The notes under the pieces are model-generated. The model ran no database searches, was not told where the DNA came from, and saw only the letters and a list, made by a program, of their open reading frames with translations. A program made the position numbers and the translations under genes. Source: Anaerolineales bacterium (GTDB taxonomy: Bacteria; Chloroflexota; Anaerolineae; 4572-78; J111). From it: a DNA stretch of 64,000 nt. Where the stretch lies: contig JABTUW010000002.1 of the NCBI GenBank assembly GCA_015075185.1, positions 806,001 to 870,000 of the forward strand. The letters are read 5' to 3'. Positions 52,051 to 60,614 of the stretch are shown one piece after another. The stretch's first letter is position 1. Every line of letters starts with the position of its first letter.

Positions 52051-53553
52051 ATGCTCAAGAAAGTTCTAGTAGCTAATCGAGGTGAAATTGCTGTCCGTAT
52101 TGTGCGGGCATGCCAGGAGTTGGGGCTTGATGCGGTCGCGGTTTATTCCGAGGCTGACCGGATGGCCCCGCATGTCCGCATGGCCCAGGAAGCCTATACA
52201 ATCGGCCCGGCCCAGGCAACGGAGAGCTATCTCCGGGGCGACCGCATGATTGAGGTGGCCAAAAAATCCGGCGCCGACAGCATCCATCCTGGTTATGGGT
52301 TTTTGGCTGAAAATGCCGATTTTGCCGAGGCAGTCATTGCGGCTAACCTGATCTGGGTGGGTCCGCCTCCGCAGGCGATTCGGTTGATGGGCGATAAAGT
52401 CATGGCCCGTTCGATAATGGCTCAAGCGGGCGTTCCCCTGGTGCCGGGTATCGGCAAATCGGGCCAAATGACCGACGCCGAACTTTTGGCCGCAGCCCCG
52501 CAAATTGGTTTTCCGCTGCTGGTGAAAGCGGCCGCAGGCGGCGGCGGCAAGGGTATGCGCAACGTTTACCGGGCCGAAGACCTGCCTGAAGCTATTCGCA
52601 CCGCCCGCCGTGAGGCGCAGTCTGCCTTTGGCGATGACCGGGTTTATTTGGAAAAGTTTATTGAAAATGCCCGTCACATTGAAATCCAGCTTTTGGGTGA
52701 TGAGCATGGAAATGTCATCCACCTGGGCGAACGAGAGTGCTCCATTCAGCGCCGCCACCAGAAACTGATTGAAGAAGCGCCGTCGCCAGTGGTGGATGAA
52801 GAGCTTCGCCAAAAAATGGGGGCGATTGCCGTGGCTGCGGCCAGGTCGGTCAACTACTGCTCGGCCGGAACCATGGAATTTGTGCTGGACAAGGACCGCA
52901 ACTTTTACTTTTTAGAGATGAATACCCGCTTGCAGGTCGAGCACCCGGTCACGGAGATGGTTACGGGTGTGGATATTGTCAAAGAGATGCTGCGTATTGC
53001 TTCCGGGCGCAAGCTGCGCTATGAACAGGATGACATTCGGGTCAAAGGCTGGGCCATCGAGTGCCGGATTTTGGCCGAAGATCCCCGCAACAACTTTATG
53101 CCCTCGATTGGCCGCATTATCGGCCTGACCAACCCGACCGGGCCAGGCGTGCGCCTTGACAGCGGCATCTACTTTGGCTCAGAAGTGACGCCTTATTACG
53201 ACTCCATGCTGGCCAAGCTCATTGTACTGGGTGAAACGCGCGGTGAAGCTATTTTGCGCATGCGCCGGGCGTTGGAAGAATTTCGGATCACCGGCCTGGC
53301 AACCACGATCCCTTTGCACATTCAATTGATGAACTCCACCCGTTTCCAGGCCGGGCAGTTTGATACCGGCTTTCTGGAGAACCACTTTAGTTTTAATCAA
53401 ACATCCAACCCGGCCTCAATTCGGGTGGCGGCCGTGGCGGCGACGCTGATGGCCCACCAGCGCAATCAGCAGGCAATCTTGTTGCACCAGGGCGGCACCA
53501 GCCCGTGGCGTTTATATGGCCGGCGGGAGGCTCTGGACCGGCGGCTTAGGTAA
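52051..53553 (+). CDS. Biotin carboxylase subunit of acyl-CoA carboxylase
   Basis: This 500-residue ATP-grasp enzyme carboxylates biotin using bicarbonate and ATP. The order is Biotin_carb_N (KVLVANRGEIAVRIVRACQE), the ATP-grasp domain with VKAAAGGGGKGMRNV and LEMNTRLQVEHPVTEMVTGVD, and Biotin_carb_C (GWAIECRILAEDPRNNFMPSIGRI). Catalytic residues in the EMNTRLQVEH segment are conserved. Length is normal for the separate-subunit type. It follows the carboxyltransferase gene and precedes the biotin carrier. Confidence 0.95.
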   Translation: MLKKVLVANRGEIAVRIVRACQELGLDAVAVYSEADRMAPHVRMAQEAYTIGPAQATESYLRGDRMIEVAKKSGADSIHPGYGFLAENADFAEAVIAANLIWVGPPPQAIRLMGDKVMARSIMAQAGVPLVPGIGKSGQMTDAELLAAAPQIGFPLLVKAAAGGGGKGMRNVYRAEDLPEAIRTARREAQSAFGDDRVYLEKFIENARHIEIQLLGDEHGNVIHLGERECSIQRRHQKLIEEAPSPVVDEELRQKMGAIAVAAARSVNYCSAGTMEFVLDKDRNFYFLEMNTRLQVEHPVTEMVTGVDIVKEMLRIASGRKLRYEQDDIRVKGWAIECRILAEDPRNNFMPSIGRIIGLTNPTGPGVRLDSGIYFGSEVTPYYDSMLAKLIVLGETRGEAILRMRRALEEFRITGLATTIPLHIQLMNSTRFQAGQFDTGFLENHFSFNQTSNPASIRVAAVAATLMAHQRNQQAILLHQGGTSPWRLYGRREALDRRLR

Positions 53554-53597
53554 GGCTAAGGCTGAGGCTAAGTGATATTAATCTTAGCCTTAGCCTC
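53554..53597. repeat. Inverted simple repeat between biotin carboxylase and carrier genes
   Basis: Tandem GGCTAAG-like units (53554-53572) are followed by an inverted CTTAGCC-type block (from 53583), giving a hairpin of at least nine pairs directly after the stop codon. It resembles the repeat in the previous gap in style but not in sequence. Confidence 0.7.
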
Positions 53598-53613
53598 AAT
53601 CGAGGATGAGCAC

Positions 53614-54111
53614 ATGAAATACATCACCACCGTTGGCGACGAACAGTTTACCATTGACATCAATCAGGATGGCCAGATCACCCTGAACGGCGAAATTATC
53701 AATGCTGAAATGCGCCAGATGCTGGATACGACCATGTATTCGATTATCATGGACAATGTTTCTCATGACCTCCGCATGAACGAAGGTGATGAGGTGTACA
53801 TTGTGCAGCTTGGCGGCGAAATTTTCGAGGTTGTGGTTGAAGATGAACGAACCCGCCGCCTGGCCGGGCTTAAGAGCAGCCCGGGCGCCGTGACCGGCGA
53901 AGCTCTGGTCAAAGCCCCCATGCCCGGCGTGGTCGTTGAGATTCCGGTAGTGCAGGGGCAGGAGGTCAAACGGGGTGATATTGTGGTCATTTTCGAGTCA
54001 ATGAAAATGCAAAATGAATTTAAAGCGCCTCGCGATGGCATGGTCCATGCCATCCGGGTAGCCCCCGGCGATAAAGTTGATCAAAATGCTATCCTACTAA
54101 CAATTGCCTGA
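53614..54111 (+). CDS. Biotin carboxyl carrier protein of acyl-CoA carboxylase
   Basis: The 165-residue protein has an N-terminal beta domain (1-85) and a C-terminal biotinyl domain (about 95-165). The biotinylation motif ESMKMQNEF places the modified lysine at residue 131, and the hinge MPGVVVEIPVVQGQEVKRGD is intact. The carrier swings carboxybiotin between the two enzymes encoded just upstream. The frame is open from 53572, but the first 14 residues fall in the simple repeat; the ATG at 53614 has a GAGGA-like ribosome binding site seven bases upstream. Confidence 0.93.
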   Translation: MKYITTVGDEQFTIDINQDGQITLNGEIINAEMRQMLDTTMYSIIMDNVSHDLRMNEGDEVYIVQLGGEIFEVVVEDERTRRLAGLKSSPGAVTGEALVKAPMPGVVVEIPVVQGQEVKRGDIVVIFESMKMQNEFKAPRDGMVHAIRVAPGDKVDQNAILLTIA

Positions 54112-54454
54112 GGTTTTCAACCTCTCGTTCCCAAACTCCGTTCCCCACCTCTCGTTCCCAAACTCAGTTTGGGAACGAGGTAACGAGATAGGCACCTCCG
54201 TTAGGGAACCAAGTCCCCTCGCTTTTCTTTTATCAATAAACCTCCAAATATAACCGAAGTTTTGCGAATTACCCAACTAACAAAAGTTGTGTTATAATTT
54301 TGAATACCAGCGTTTGGGCCATCAGCCATTTTAAAAAATATGAGTCGGTAAGGTGTCCCATTGCAATTATTGAATGGGAAAGCTTTTTAGCCAGACAGGC
54401 AAATAAGCTTGGGCCTGGGTAAGTCTTTTGTTGATTTGGGAAAGTGGCTAAGTT
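54112..54454. other. Intergenic region with REP-like palindromes
   Basis: About 343 bases between the carboxylase operon and the histidine kinase gene. It holds the palindromic repeats described at 54124-54179. A perfect TATAAT at 54293-54298 has no good -35 box, so a promoter is possible but unproven. No gene is seen. Confidence 0.6.
54124..54179. repeat. Dispersed palindrome, copy 2 with a half copy
   Basis: A 13-bp near-perfect palindrome, CTCGTTCCCAAAC with GTTTGGGAACGAG (54151-54179), is preceded by a half copy, CTCGTTCCCAAAC (54124-54136). The same element occurs at 49030-49058, about 5 kb away. Confidence 0.85.
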
Positions 54455-56350
54455 ATGGATGTAATCCAAGTATCACAGCCGAATAATATCCACTCGAATG
54501 CTCTAGGGAATACCTCAGCCTCGCCAGGGGAGGCTGGCGACCCAGATAAATTGGGCCGTGTCACTAAAGAGATCAAAGAAGTTACGACGCTGTATAATAT
54601 TGGGGTGGCTGTTGGTTCCAGTTTAGATTTGAAAGAGGTGATTAAGACACTTTACAAAGAGAGCAGACGGCTGATTGATACCTCCAATTTTGCCATTGTC
54701 CTCTACGATGCCCTGACCGAAACCTTAACCTTCAGACTTATGGTTGACCAGGGCAAAGTCATCAAACCTATGACCGTCAAGCTTGCTGAGGACCGGGGGC
54801 TCACAGGCCGCGTGCTGACTTCCCAGGCTCCACTGCTGATCTCTGATTTTCCGCGAGCCAAAAACGGCAATTCCGACTCCAATCAGCCCGACAAATACAT
54901 TCGCTCCTGGCTGGGCGTGCCGATCCTCAATCCTGTTGTAGAAAATGACAGCGCTCAGGGCGTGATTGCCACCTGGAGCTATAAACCCCACGCCTTCAAC
55001 GATCATGACCTGTGGCTGCTGTCGGCGATTGCCACGCAGGCGGCGATTGCCATCCGCAATGCCCGCCTGTTTGAGTCTAGCCAGCGCCGGGCCGCGGAAA
55101 TGGTCTTGCTCAACGATGTGGCCCGCACCCTTTCCTCTACCCTGCAATTGGACGAAGTTCTCACCCGGATTATGCAGCAGGTAGAGGGGATGCTCAATGT
55201 CGAAGCTGGCTCGCTGTTGTTAACCGATCCCGCGACTGGCGAATTGGTCTTTCAAATTGCCCTGGGCGATAAAGCCGATGAAGTCAAGCCTTTCCGTATC
55301 CCCCGCGGGCAGGGTATCGCCGGCGAAGTGGCTCTCACCGGCAATCCGTTGATGATTGCCAATGTGGATGAAGATAAACGTCACTTCAAAGTACTGGATC
55401 AGACGACCAACTTTTTGACTCGTAATATTCTGTGTGTGCCCTTGGTGCTGTACGATCAAATTATCGGCGTGCTGGAGGTCATGAACAAACGCGAGGGTAA
55501 TTTTACCCAGAATGACCTGGAATTGCTCAGTTCGATTGCCTCTTATGCCGCCATTGCCATTCAAAATGCCCGCCTGCACCAGAGTGTGCTGGCCGAGCGG
55601 GATAAGGTCATCGAAGCCGAAGAAGAGGCCCGCAAGAAGTTAGCCCGCGATCTGCATGATGGTCCCACCCAGTTGGTCGCCGGTATTAAAATGAGCCTTG
55701 ATTTTTCCAAAAAGGCCTTGGAAAAAGAGCCGTCCTTGCTACCCAAAGAGCTGGCCTATATGCAAGAGTTAGCCGACCGAGCTACCCACCAGATGCGGAC
55801 CATGCTCTTTGAGCTGCGCCCGTTGGTCCTGGAAACGCAAGGGTTGGGCGCAGCGCTCCAGGTTTTTTTAGAGCGGCGGCAACAAGACATCACCGGGGAA
55901 ACTCCCAAACTGGCGCTCAAAATTGAAACCAGCCATCCCGGCGGCGATATTTCGCGCCAGGACGGCAAGGTGGAGGCGGCGATTTTTGCCATTGTCCAGG
56001 AGACGGTCAATAACGCCATTAAGCATGCCCAGGCCAGAAATATCGTCGTTCAGCTTACCGAGACGGCTACGGCTGTTTATACGGTGATTAAAGACGATGG
56101 CAAAGGTTTTGATGTGGACCAGGTGATGAACAATTATGAACAGCGCGGCAGCTTGGGCATGATTAATTTGAAGGAACGAACCCAATTGATTGGGGGGGAA
56201 TTAAGTATTCGTTCTGCGCCGGGCCACGGCACCCGGATCACCATTCAGGTCCCCAAAGAGGACTCCGAGCGCCTCAGAAAGCGTAATACCACCGGTACCC
56301 TCTCCCTCTCCGGCCGGTTGATGCAGACCGGCCAGTTTGGCCAATCTTAA
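54455..56350 (+). CDS. GAF-domain sensor histidine kinase, NarL/DesK-type (HisKA_3)
   Basis: The 631-residue kinase has two GAF domains (about 60-205 and 225-380), then a dimerisation domain with ARDLHDGPTQLVAGIKMSLD, where His401 is the predicted phosphoacceptor, and an HATPase_c domain (about 505-612) with NNAIKHAQA (N box), DDGKGFD and GSLGMINLKERTQLIGGELSIRSAPGHGT (G box). No membrane segment is present, so it is cytoplasmic and probably senses a small ligand. HisKA_3 kinases normally work with LuxR/NarL-type response regulators; none lies next to it. Confidence 0.92.
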   Translation: MDVIQVSQPNNIHSNALGNTSASPGEAGDPDKLGRVTKEIKEVTTLYNIGVAVGSSLDLKEVIKTLYKESRRLIDTSNFAIVLYDALTETLTFRLMVDQGKVIKPMTVKLAEDRGLTGRVLTSQAPLLISDFPRAKNGNSDSNQPDKYIRSWLGVPILNPVVENDSAQGVIATWSYKPHAFNDHDLWLLSAIATQAAIAIRNARLFESSQRRAAEMVLLNDVARTLSSTLQLDEVLTRIMQQVEGMLNVEAGSLLLTDPATGELVFQIALGDKADEVKPFRIPRGQGIAGEVALTGNPLMIANVDEDKRHFKVLDQTTNFLTRNILCVPLVLYDQIIGVLEVMNKREGNFTQNDLELLSSIASYAAIAIQNARLHQSVLAERDKVIEAEEEARKKLARDLHDGPTQLVAGIKMSLDFSKKALEKEPSLLPKELAYMQELADRATHQMRTMLFELRPLVLETQGLGAALQVFLERRQQDITGETPKLALKIETSHPGGDISRQDGKVEAAIFAIVQETVNNAIKHAQARNIVVQLTETATAVYTVIKDDGKGFDVDQVMNNYEQRGSLGMINLKERTQLIGGELSIRSAPGHGTRITIQVPKEDSERLRKRNTTGTLSLSGRLMQTGQFGQS

Positions 56351-57863
56351 CGAAAGTTTGCTTGTGACCACCGCTCTCGACAAATTACGTACCTGGATAA
56401 CCGCCGATGACCCCCGGATTGCTCTATCCGGGGTTATTTTTGTGGCCGTCGTCGCCGGGATTTTGGTGGGGGCGCTGTTTGGCGGCCTGGGGCCAATCAT
56501 CGCGATGGGTCTTATCGGGGCGCTGGTTGTCGGTATTCTCATGCTCCGCAGCACTCAGGTAGGGCTGTCGGCCTTGATTACCCTCATCTGCCTGCTGCCG
56601 TATGGCGCGCTGCCCTTCACTATCGGCTTTCGCCCGACCTTTTTGGATTTGGCTCTGGGGGCGTTGTTTACAGTTTGGGGATTGCGCTTGATCACAGGCC
56701 GGCAGCGCACCTTTATCAGCTCACCGTTGGGCATGCTCGTCTTTATCTTTCAAGGCTGGGCGCTGTTTATTTTTATCTTTGGTTTGCGCTACAGTGGATT
56801 GAATGTCACCATTGCCCGCAACTTTTTGGAGGTACTGCTCTCGGTCAGCCTCTTTTTTCTGATTATCAACCAGGTCAAAACGGTCGAGGCGCTTAATCAA
56901 ATCTCGTGGATTATCATGTGGGCGGGGGGCGTCGCCTCGGCGATAGGCATCTTCTTCTATTTTATTCCCGGCGATTGGGCCATCAGAATTTTGTCGCTGC
57001 TGCGCGTTTTTCAATACCCCACCGAAGGCATTCTGCGCTACATCGAGGACGACCCGGAGCAGCCCATGCGGGCCATCTCAACCTCGATTGACCCGAATGC
57101 CCTGGGCGGGCTGCTCGTCTTTTTGACGATTATCACCGTGGCTCACCTGTTAGCCGCCCGGCCGATTATGCCCCGCCGCTACCTCTGGCTCAACGCCGGC
57201 CTGATGCTGCTGACCCTCTATTTGACCTACTCGCGCGGCTCACTGCTGGGTGTGGTCGCCGGGCTGGGGCTGATGGCGCTACTCCGCTACCGCAAGCTGG
57301 TCTGGTTGATGCTTGTAGCAGCGGCTTTAGTCGCTCTTCTGCCCCAAACTCAGCTCTATGTGCAGCGTTTTATCGAGGGTATCCAGGGTACCGACTTGGC
57401 TACCCAGATGCGCTTTGGCGAATATAAAGACGCCTTCAACCTGATTGAGCGCTATCCGCTCACGGGGGTGGGCTTCTTCGGCACGCCTGATATAGATGTC
57501 TATGTCGGCGTTTCCAGCGTGTACCTGCTGCTGGCCCAGCAGATGGGGTTGATTGGAGTGGGATTATACCTCATCATAGGTCTAGTCTACTTAGGGATCG
57601 TTTTGGTTACGCTGTCTCGCCTGCCCAAAGGCGACCTGCTGGAAGCGCCGCTGCTGGGCTACGGCCTGGCGATTCTGGGGGCCATGGTCGGCGGGGTGTT
57701 TGATCACTTCTACTTTAACCTGACCTTTATTCACATTGTTGCCTTGTATTGGCTGACGATGGGGTTGGGGATGGCAGGAGTGCTGCTCGCCAATCAATTC
57801 TTAAAGTTCAATCCCCCAAATACGCTACCATTCGAATCTCGTTCCGTCCCGGCGCGGCGATAA
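56337..57863 (+). CDS. O-antigen ligase / polymerase family membrane protein
   Basis: This 508-residue protein has about 11-12 membrane helices and the Wzy_C core: LMLLTLYLTYSRGSLLGVVAGLGL, then a periplasmic loop ending LIERYPLTGVGFFG near residue 380, the region that holds the catalytic Arg and His in WaaL-like ligases. It could polymerise or transfer polysaccharide units and might be the polymerase missing from the cluster at 3976-21645, though it is 35 kb away. The TTG start at 56337 overlaps the kinase gene by 14 bases; GTG at 56364 is an alternative. Its 3' end overlaps the convergent anti-sigma gene by 56 bases. Confidence 0.85.
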   Translation: MANLNESLLVTTALDKLRTWITADDPRIALSGVIFVAVVAGILVGALFGGLGPIIAMGLIGALVVGILMLRSTQVGLSALITLICLLPYGALPFTIGFRPTFLDLALGALFTVWGLRLITGRQRTFISSPLGMLVFIFQGWALFIFIFGLRYSGLNVTIARNFLEVLLSVSLFFLIINQVKTVEALNQISWIIMWAGGVASAIGIFFYFIPGDWAIRILSLLRVFQYPTEGILRYIEDDPEQPMRAISTSIDPNALGGLLVFLTIITVAHLLAARPIMPRRYLWLNAGLMLLTLYLTYSRGSLLGVVAGLGLMALLRYRKLVWLMLVAAALVALLPQTQLYVQRFIEGIQGTDLATQMRFGEYKDAFNLIERYPLTGVGFFGTPDIDVYVGVSSVYLLLAQQMGLIGVGLYLIIGLVYLGIVLVTLSRLPKGDLLEAPLLGYGLAILGAMVGGVFDHFYFNLTFIHIVALYWLTMGLGMAGVLLANQFLKFNPPNTLPFESRSVPARR

Positions 57864-58203
57864 CTTCGACCTCATCCACCAAATTTTTGATCAAGAACAG
57901 CCCCCAGCCGCGATGATCCTCCCGCTCCTGGCGCACCGCCGGTATCTGAGGAATGGGGCGATGCCCCTGATCCACCACATTCAAAACTAACGCATTTTCT
58001 TGAACAGCTAACCCAATCCATACGCTCAATTCGGCATTGAGCTGATTGCCGTGTTCGATAGCATTGGTGACAGCTTCGGCAATGGCCGTTTTCAAGCAAT
58101 CAATGCGGCTGGCGCTCAAGCCAAGCTGTTGCGCTACGGCTGCTACGGCTAACATGGCAAATTTTTCATAGCCTAATTCGCTGGGTAAGCAAATCTTCAT
58201 CAC
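57808..58203 (-). CDS. RsbW-like anti-sigma regulatory factor (HATPase fold)
   Basis: The 131-residue protein has the GHKL ATPase fold of the RsbW/SpoIIAB group: KTAIAEAVTNAIEHGNQ (N box), VVDQGHRP (G1-like) and HRGWGLFLIKNLVDEVEV (G2). Such proteins bind and may phosphorylate anti-anti-sigma factors or bind sigma factors. No partner sigma or STAS gene is adjacent. It is preceded by a CRP/FNR-like palindrome and ends 56 bases inside the convergent ligase gene. The ATG lies at 58201-58203. Confidence 0.88.
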   Translation of the reverse strand: MMKICLPSELGYEKFAMLAVAAVAQQLGLSASRIDCLKTAIAEAVTNAIEHGNQLNAELSVWIGLAVQENALVLNVVDQGHRPIPQIPAVRQEREDHRGWGLFLIKNLVDEVEVIAAPGRNEIRMVAYLGD

Positions 58204-58235
58204 TACAGTTTCCCTCGCAGATATTTATTTGTCAC

Positions 58236-58251
58236 TGTGATTTAGTTCACA
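58236..58251. promoter_or_regulatory. CRP/FNR-type palindromic operator before the anti-sigma gene
   Basis: TGTGA-N6-TCACA is a perfect match to the CRP-family half sites with the standard 6-base spacer. It lies 33 bases upstream of the start codon and just downstream of a minus-strand TATAAT (58262-58267), so a bound regulator would be placed to block transcription. Confidence 0.55.
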
Positions 58252-58261
58252 ATTTAACAGG

Positions 58262-58267
58262 ATTATA
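58262..58267 (-). promoter_or_regulatory. Possible -10 element of the anti-sigma gene
   Basis: A perfect TATAAT on the minus strand, without a good -35 at 17 bases (ATAACC). A factor-dependent or weak promoter is possible. Confidence 0.4.
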
Positions 58268-58317
58268 CTGCGAAACCCCGTCCCGGTTATCAGCCTCGAT
58301 GTTGATTTAACCTCCAT

Positions 58318-58345
58318 AAAAAAGACCGTCTCCAGGACGGTTCTT
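58318..58345 (-). terminator. Rho-independent terminator of the GAF/PAS kinase gene
   Basis: On the minus strand a GAACCGTC / GACGGTC stem with a five-base loop runs into six T. It follows the kinase stop (58391) by about 45 bases and insulates the anti-sigma gene from it. Confidence 0.9.
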
Positions 58346-58390
58346 CTCCACATTTTTTTTAGCAGTTCACTCAAATGTTGTAGGCAAGCC

Positions 58391-59941
58391 TTACCCCAGC
58401 GGCAACTCCACCCAAAAGACACTGCCCTGGCCAGGGGTGCTCTCCACCCACACCCGCCCATTGTGCGCCTCGACCACTGCTTTGACCAAAAACAGGCCCA
58501 GACCCGTGCCCGGCGTCTGGCGGGTTAGCCGGTTGTCCACCCGGTGAAATCGCTCAAAAATCCGCTCCTGATCGCCGGGGGAAATGCCGATGCCTTTATC
58601 GCTCACGTACAGGCGTAAGGTGTTGTTTTCGCCCACTATCCCCCCGACTCTAATCAGCCCCCCTCCTGGGCTGTACTTGATGGCATTGCCGATGAGATTG
58701 GTCAGCACTTCCTGCAAGCGTTCATAATCACCCTGAATGGCCGGGAAATCCTCAGGAAACTCCAGGGCAAAGGTGTGTTTATCCGTTGTAGTCTGCAATT
58801 TATCCACAATGTTGCGGGCCATATCGGACAGGTCCACCATCCCCAGCCGCAGTTTCACCCCGCCGGCCTGTAAGCGGCTGGCTTCCAGTAGATTGTTAAT
58901 CAGTTGATCCAGCCGGTCGGCTTCCTCCTCGATGGCCGCCAGGCCCTCGGCCAGCGTCTCCTTATCCCAATCGGCGTCTTCACGAGCCAGCGTGTCGGCA
59001 TAGCCCTTGATGATACTCACCGGCGTCTTCAACTCGTGCGAAATCACGGAGAGCAGGGTTTGTTTGAGTTCGTCCGCCTCGCGCAGCCGGGTCACATCAC
59101 GCACATTGGCAATGATCTGCACAATCTTTCCTTCTTCATTGAATTGGGGGGAGTAGTTATCGGCCAGGGTAATGGCCAGGCCATCGGCGCGGTGATGGAT
59201 GCCTTCGGCGTAGAGCCGGCCATCGGTGGGAGGATGAACCAGGGGACAGGCGGTGTGGCACACGCTCACCCCCTGCGGCGTGCGTAAATTCAAAACAGCA
59301 TAGCAAGGACGGCCAATCGCCTCTGCCGCCGGGATACCTGTCATATTGACCAGGGCCTTGTTCCAGGTTTGGATGATACGGTAGGGGTTAATCATCATCA
59401 CCCCATCGCCGCTGTTTTCGATGATGGCGTCAAGGCGTTCGCGTTCGGCGCTGACCTGCTGGTAGAGGCGGGCATTTTGCACGGCGATAGCCGCTTGGTC
59501 GGCAAAGGCGCTTAACACCTGGCGATCATTACTGCCAAAGGCTGCCCCACGGGTACGAAAAATAAAGATATGGCCGATGGCCTCGCCGCCGATATCCAGC
59601 GGCAGAGCCACCACCTGCCGCAGCGGCACTCCGGCCGCTTTTGAAGCTAACGCCAGCCGCAGCGACATATCAGAGATAGCGCCGCGATTCTCCTCCGACT
59701 CGAGGTCGCGCCAGAGAGGTTCAAAGAGAGGGACGGCCTGGAGGGGCAGACCAATGCTGGCGTGCGGGGAAAATGTGCCATCGTCCCGGCGCAGCGTAAT
59801 CAGCCCGGCCTGGCCCGCCAGCAACTCGACGGCGCTGCGCAGGGTTAATTCGAGCAGCGCCGATAAATCAAGCCGAGCGCTCATCGCTCGGCTGATTTCC
59901 AACAAATATTCTCGTTGGCGTAAGCGAAAATCCGGTAACAT
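58391..59941 (-). CDS. GAF-PAS hybrid sensor histidine kinase (HisKA class)
   Basis: This protein of about 516 residues has an N-terminal GAF domain (about 15-160), a PAS domain (about 168-275; ENSGDGVMMINPYRIIQTWNKALVNMTG), a HisKA domain with SVISHELKTPVSIIKGYADT (His302, phosphoacceptor) and HATPase_c with NAIKYSPGGG, VSDKGIGI and TPGTGLGLFLVKAVVEAHNG. All kinase boxes are intact. No membrane helix is present, so it is cytoplasmic. The frame extends to 59983, but I start at the ATG at 59939-59941, which begins the family-like region; the upstream codons overlap the hairpin repeats at 59953-59998. No response regulator is adjacent. Confidence 0.92.
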   Translation of the reverse strand: MLPDFRLRQREYLLEISRAMSARLDLSALLELTLRSAVELLAGQAGLITLRRDDGTFSPHASIGLPLQAVPLFEPLWRDLESEENRGAISDMSLRLALASKAAGVPLRQVVALPLDIGGEAIGHIFIFRTRGAAFGSNDRQVLSAFADQAAIAVQNARLYQQVSAERERLDAIIENSGDGVMMINPYRIIQTWNKALVNMTGIPAAEAIGRPCYAVLNLRTPQGVSVCHTACPLVHPPTDGRLYAEGIHHRADGLAITLADNYSPQFNEEGKIVQIIANVRDVTRLREADELKQTLLSVISHELKTPVSIIKGYADTLAREDADWDKETLAEGLAAIEEEADRLDQLINNLLEASRLQAGGVKLRLGMVDLSDMARNIVDKLQTTTDKHTFALEFPEDFPAIQGDYERLQEVLTNLIGNAIKYSPGGGLIRVGGIVGENNTLRLYVSDKGIGISPGDQERIFERFHRVDNRLTRQTPGTGLGLFLVKAVVEAHNGRVWVESTPGQGSVFWVELPLG

Positions 59942-59952
59942 AAAAATATGCA

Positions 59953-59998
59953 GGACAAGTTGCCAACTTGTCCCCCCGGACAAGATAACATCTTGTCC
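59953..59998. repeat. Two tandem hairpins (GGACAAG type)
   Basis: Two consecutive inverted repeats, GGACAAGT/ACTTGTCC (59953-59960 with 59966-59973) and GGACAAGA/TCTTGTCC (59978-59985 with 59991-59998). Both have five-base loops and lie between two minus-strand genes. They resemble a BIME-like pair of REP units. Confidence 0.8.
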
Positions 59999-60005
59999 TA
60001 CAATA

Positions 60006-60479
60006 TTAGCCGCCGGTGAGTGAGGTAAGAATGTAGAAGACCAGGCCGCCGCCTAGGGCCATTACCACGACTGACAGGGCCAGCCCTACGGCCACCAGGA
60101 TAAAGGTGGGTGTTTCCCCGGTATCAGCCGAGTCCATCTCCATGGCATGCTCGCTGATCAACGTGGGTTCTTCCTCATCCTCAGCATAGACATCCTCCGT
60201 TCGCGGGGGCGGCGTTTGTATTTGAAAGGCCTCCCGCAGCGGGTCGGCCTGAGGCTCCAAACTGCGCAGCCCTTCGCGGGCAGTCCGGTTTTGTTTGTTG
60301 ATTTTGAGGACATTTTCGTAACAGATGCGCTTGTCCTCAGTGTCTGTCAATACGTCGGCCAGCCCCAGCCAGGCATCCTCCGAGCGAGGATTCTCTTGCA
60401 AAATCGCCTCATAGATGAGGCGAGCTTGTTGAAAATTACCTTGGTTTATGGCATTTCTGCCGTCATCAAGCGTTGGCAT
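60006..60479 (-). CDS. Tail-anchored TPR protein
   Basis: The 157-residue protein begins with about two TPR-like units (GRNAINQGNFQQARLIYEAILQENPRSEDAWLGLADVL), followed by a charged and acidic linker (about 75-118) and one C-terminal hydrophobic helix (about 122-152). This suggests a cytoplasmic TPR domain tethered to the membrane by its tail. Partner unknown. It has a possible TATAAT upstream on the minus strand but no strong -35. It is encoded upstream of the GAF/PAS kinase on the same strand, separated by the tandem hairpins. Confidence 0.8.
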   Translation of the reverse strand: MPTLDDGRNAINQGNFQQARLIYEAILQENPRSEDAWLGLADVLTDTEDKRICYENVLKINKQNRTAREGLRSLEPQADPLREAFQIQTPPPRTEDVYAEDEEEPTLISEHAMEMDSADTGETPTFILVAVGLALSVVVMALGGGLVFYILTSLTGG

Positions 60480-60614
60480 AGGTGTTCACCCTCTCAATTT
60501 ACATAACTTATCTCAATTTTATCACGCCTGACCTGTTTTGTACAGTTAGAGTAATTATACCATATTTTGCTTATTTTTCCGAAGACTCCCGGCTTCGGCA
60601 TACAGCTTAGGTGA

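Noticed and set aside
52066..52812. Open frame of 248 codons opposite the biotin carboxylase
   Set aside because: Shadow of a highly conserved gene, with no independent features.
58391..59983. Upstream start of the GAF/PAS kinase at 59983
   Set aside because: The extra 14 codons run through the tandem hairpin repeat and are not family-like.
60579..60600. CCGAAG/CTTCGG hairpin after the helicase gene as its terminator
   Set aside because: On the minus strand it is followed by A residues rather than T, so it is not a typical intrinsic terminator.
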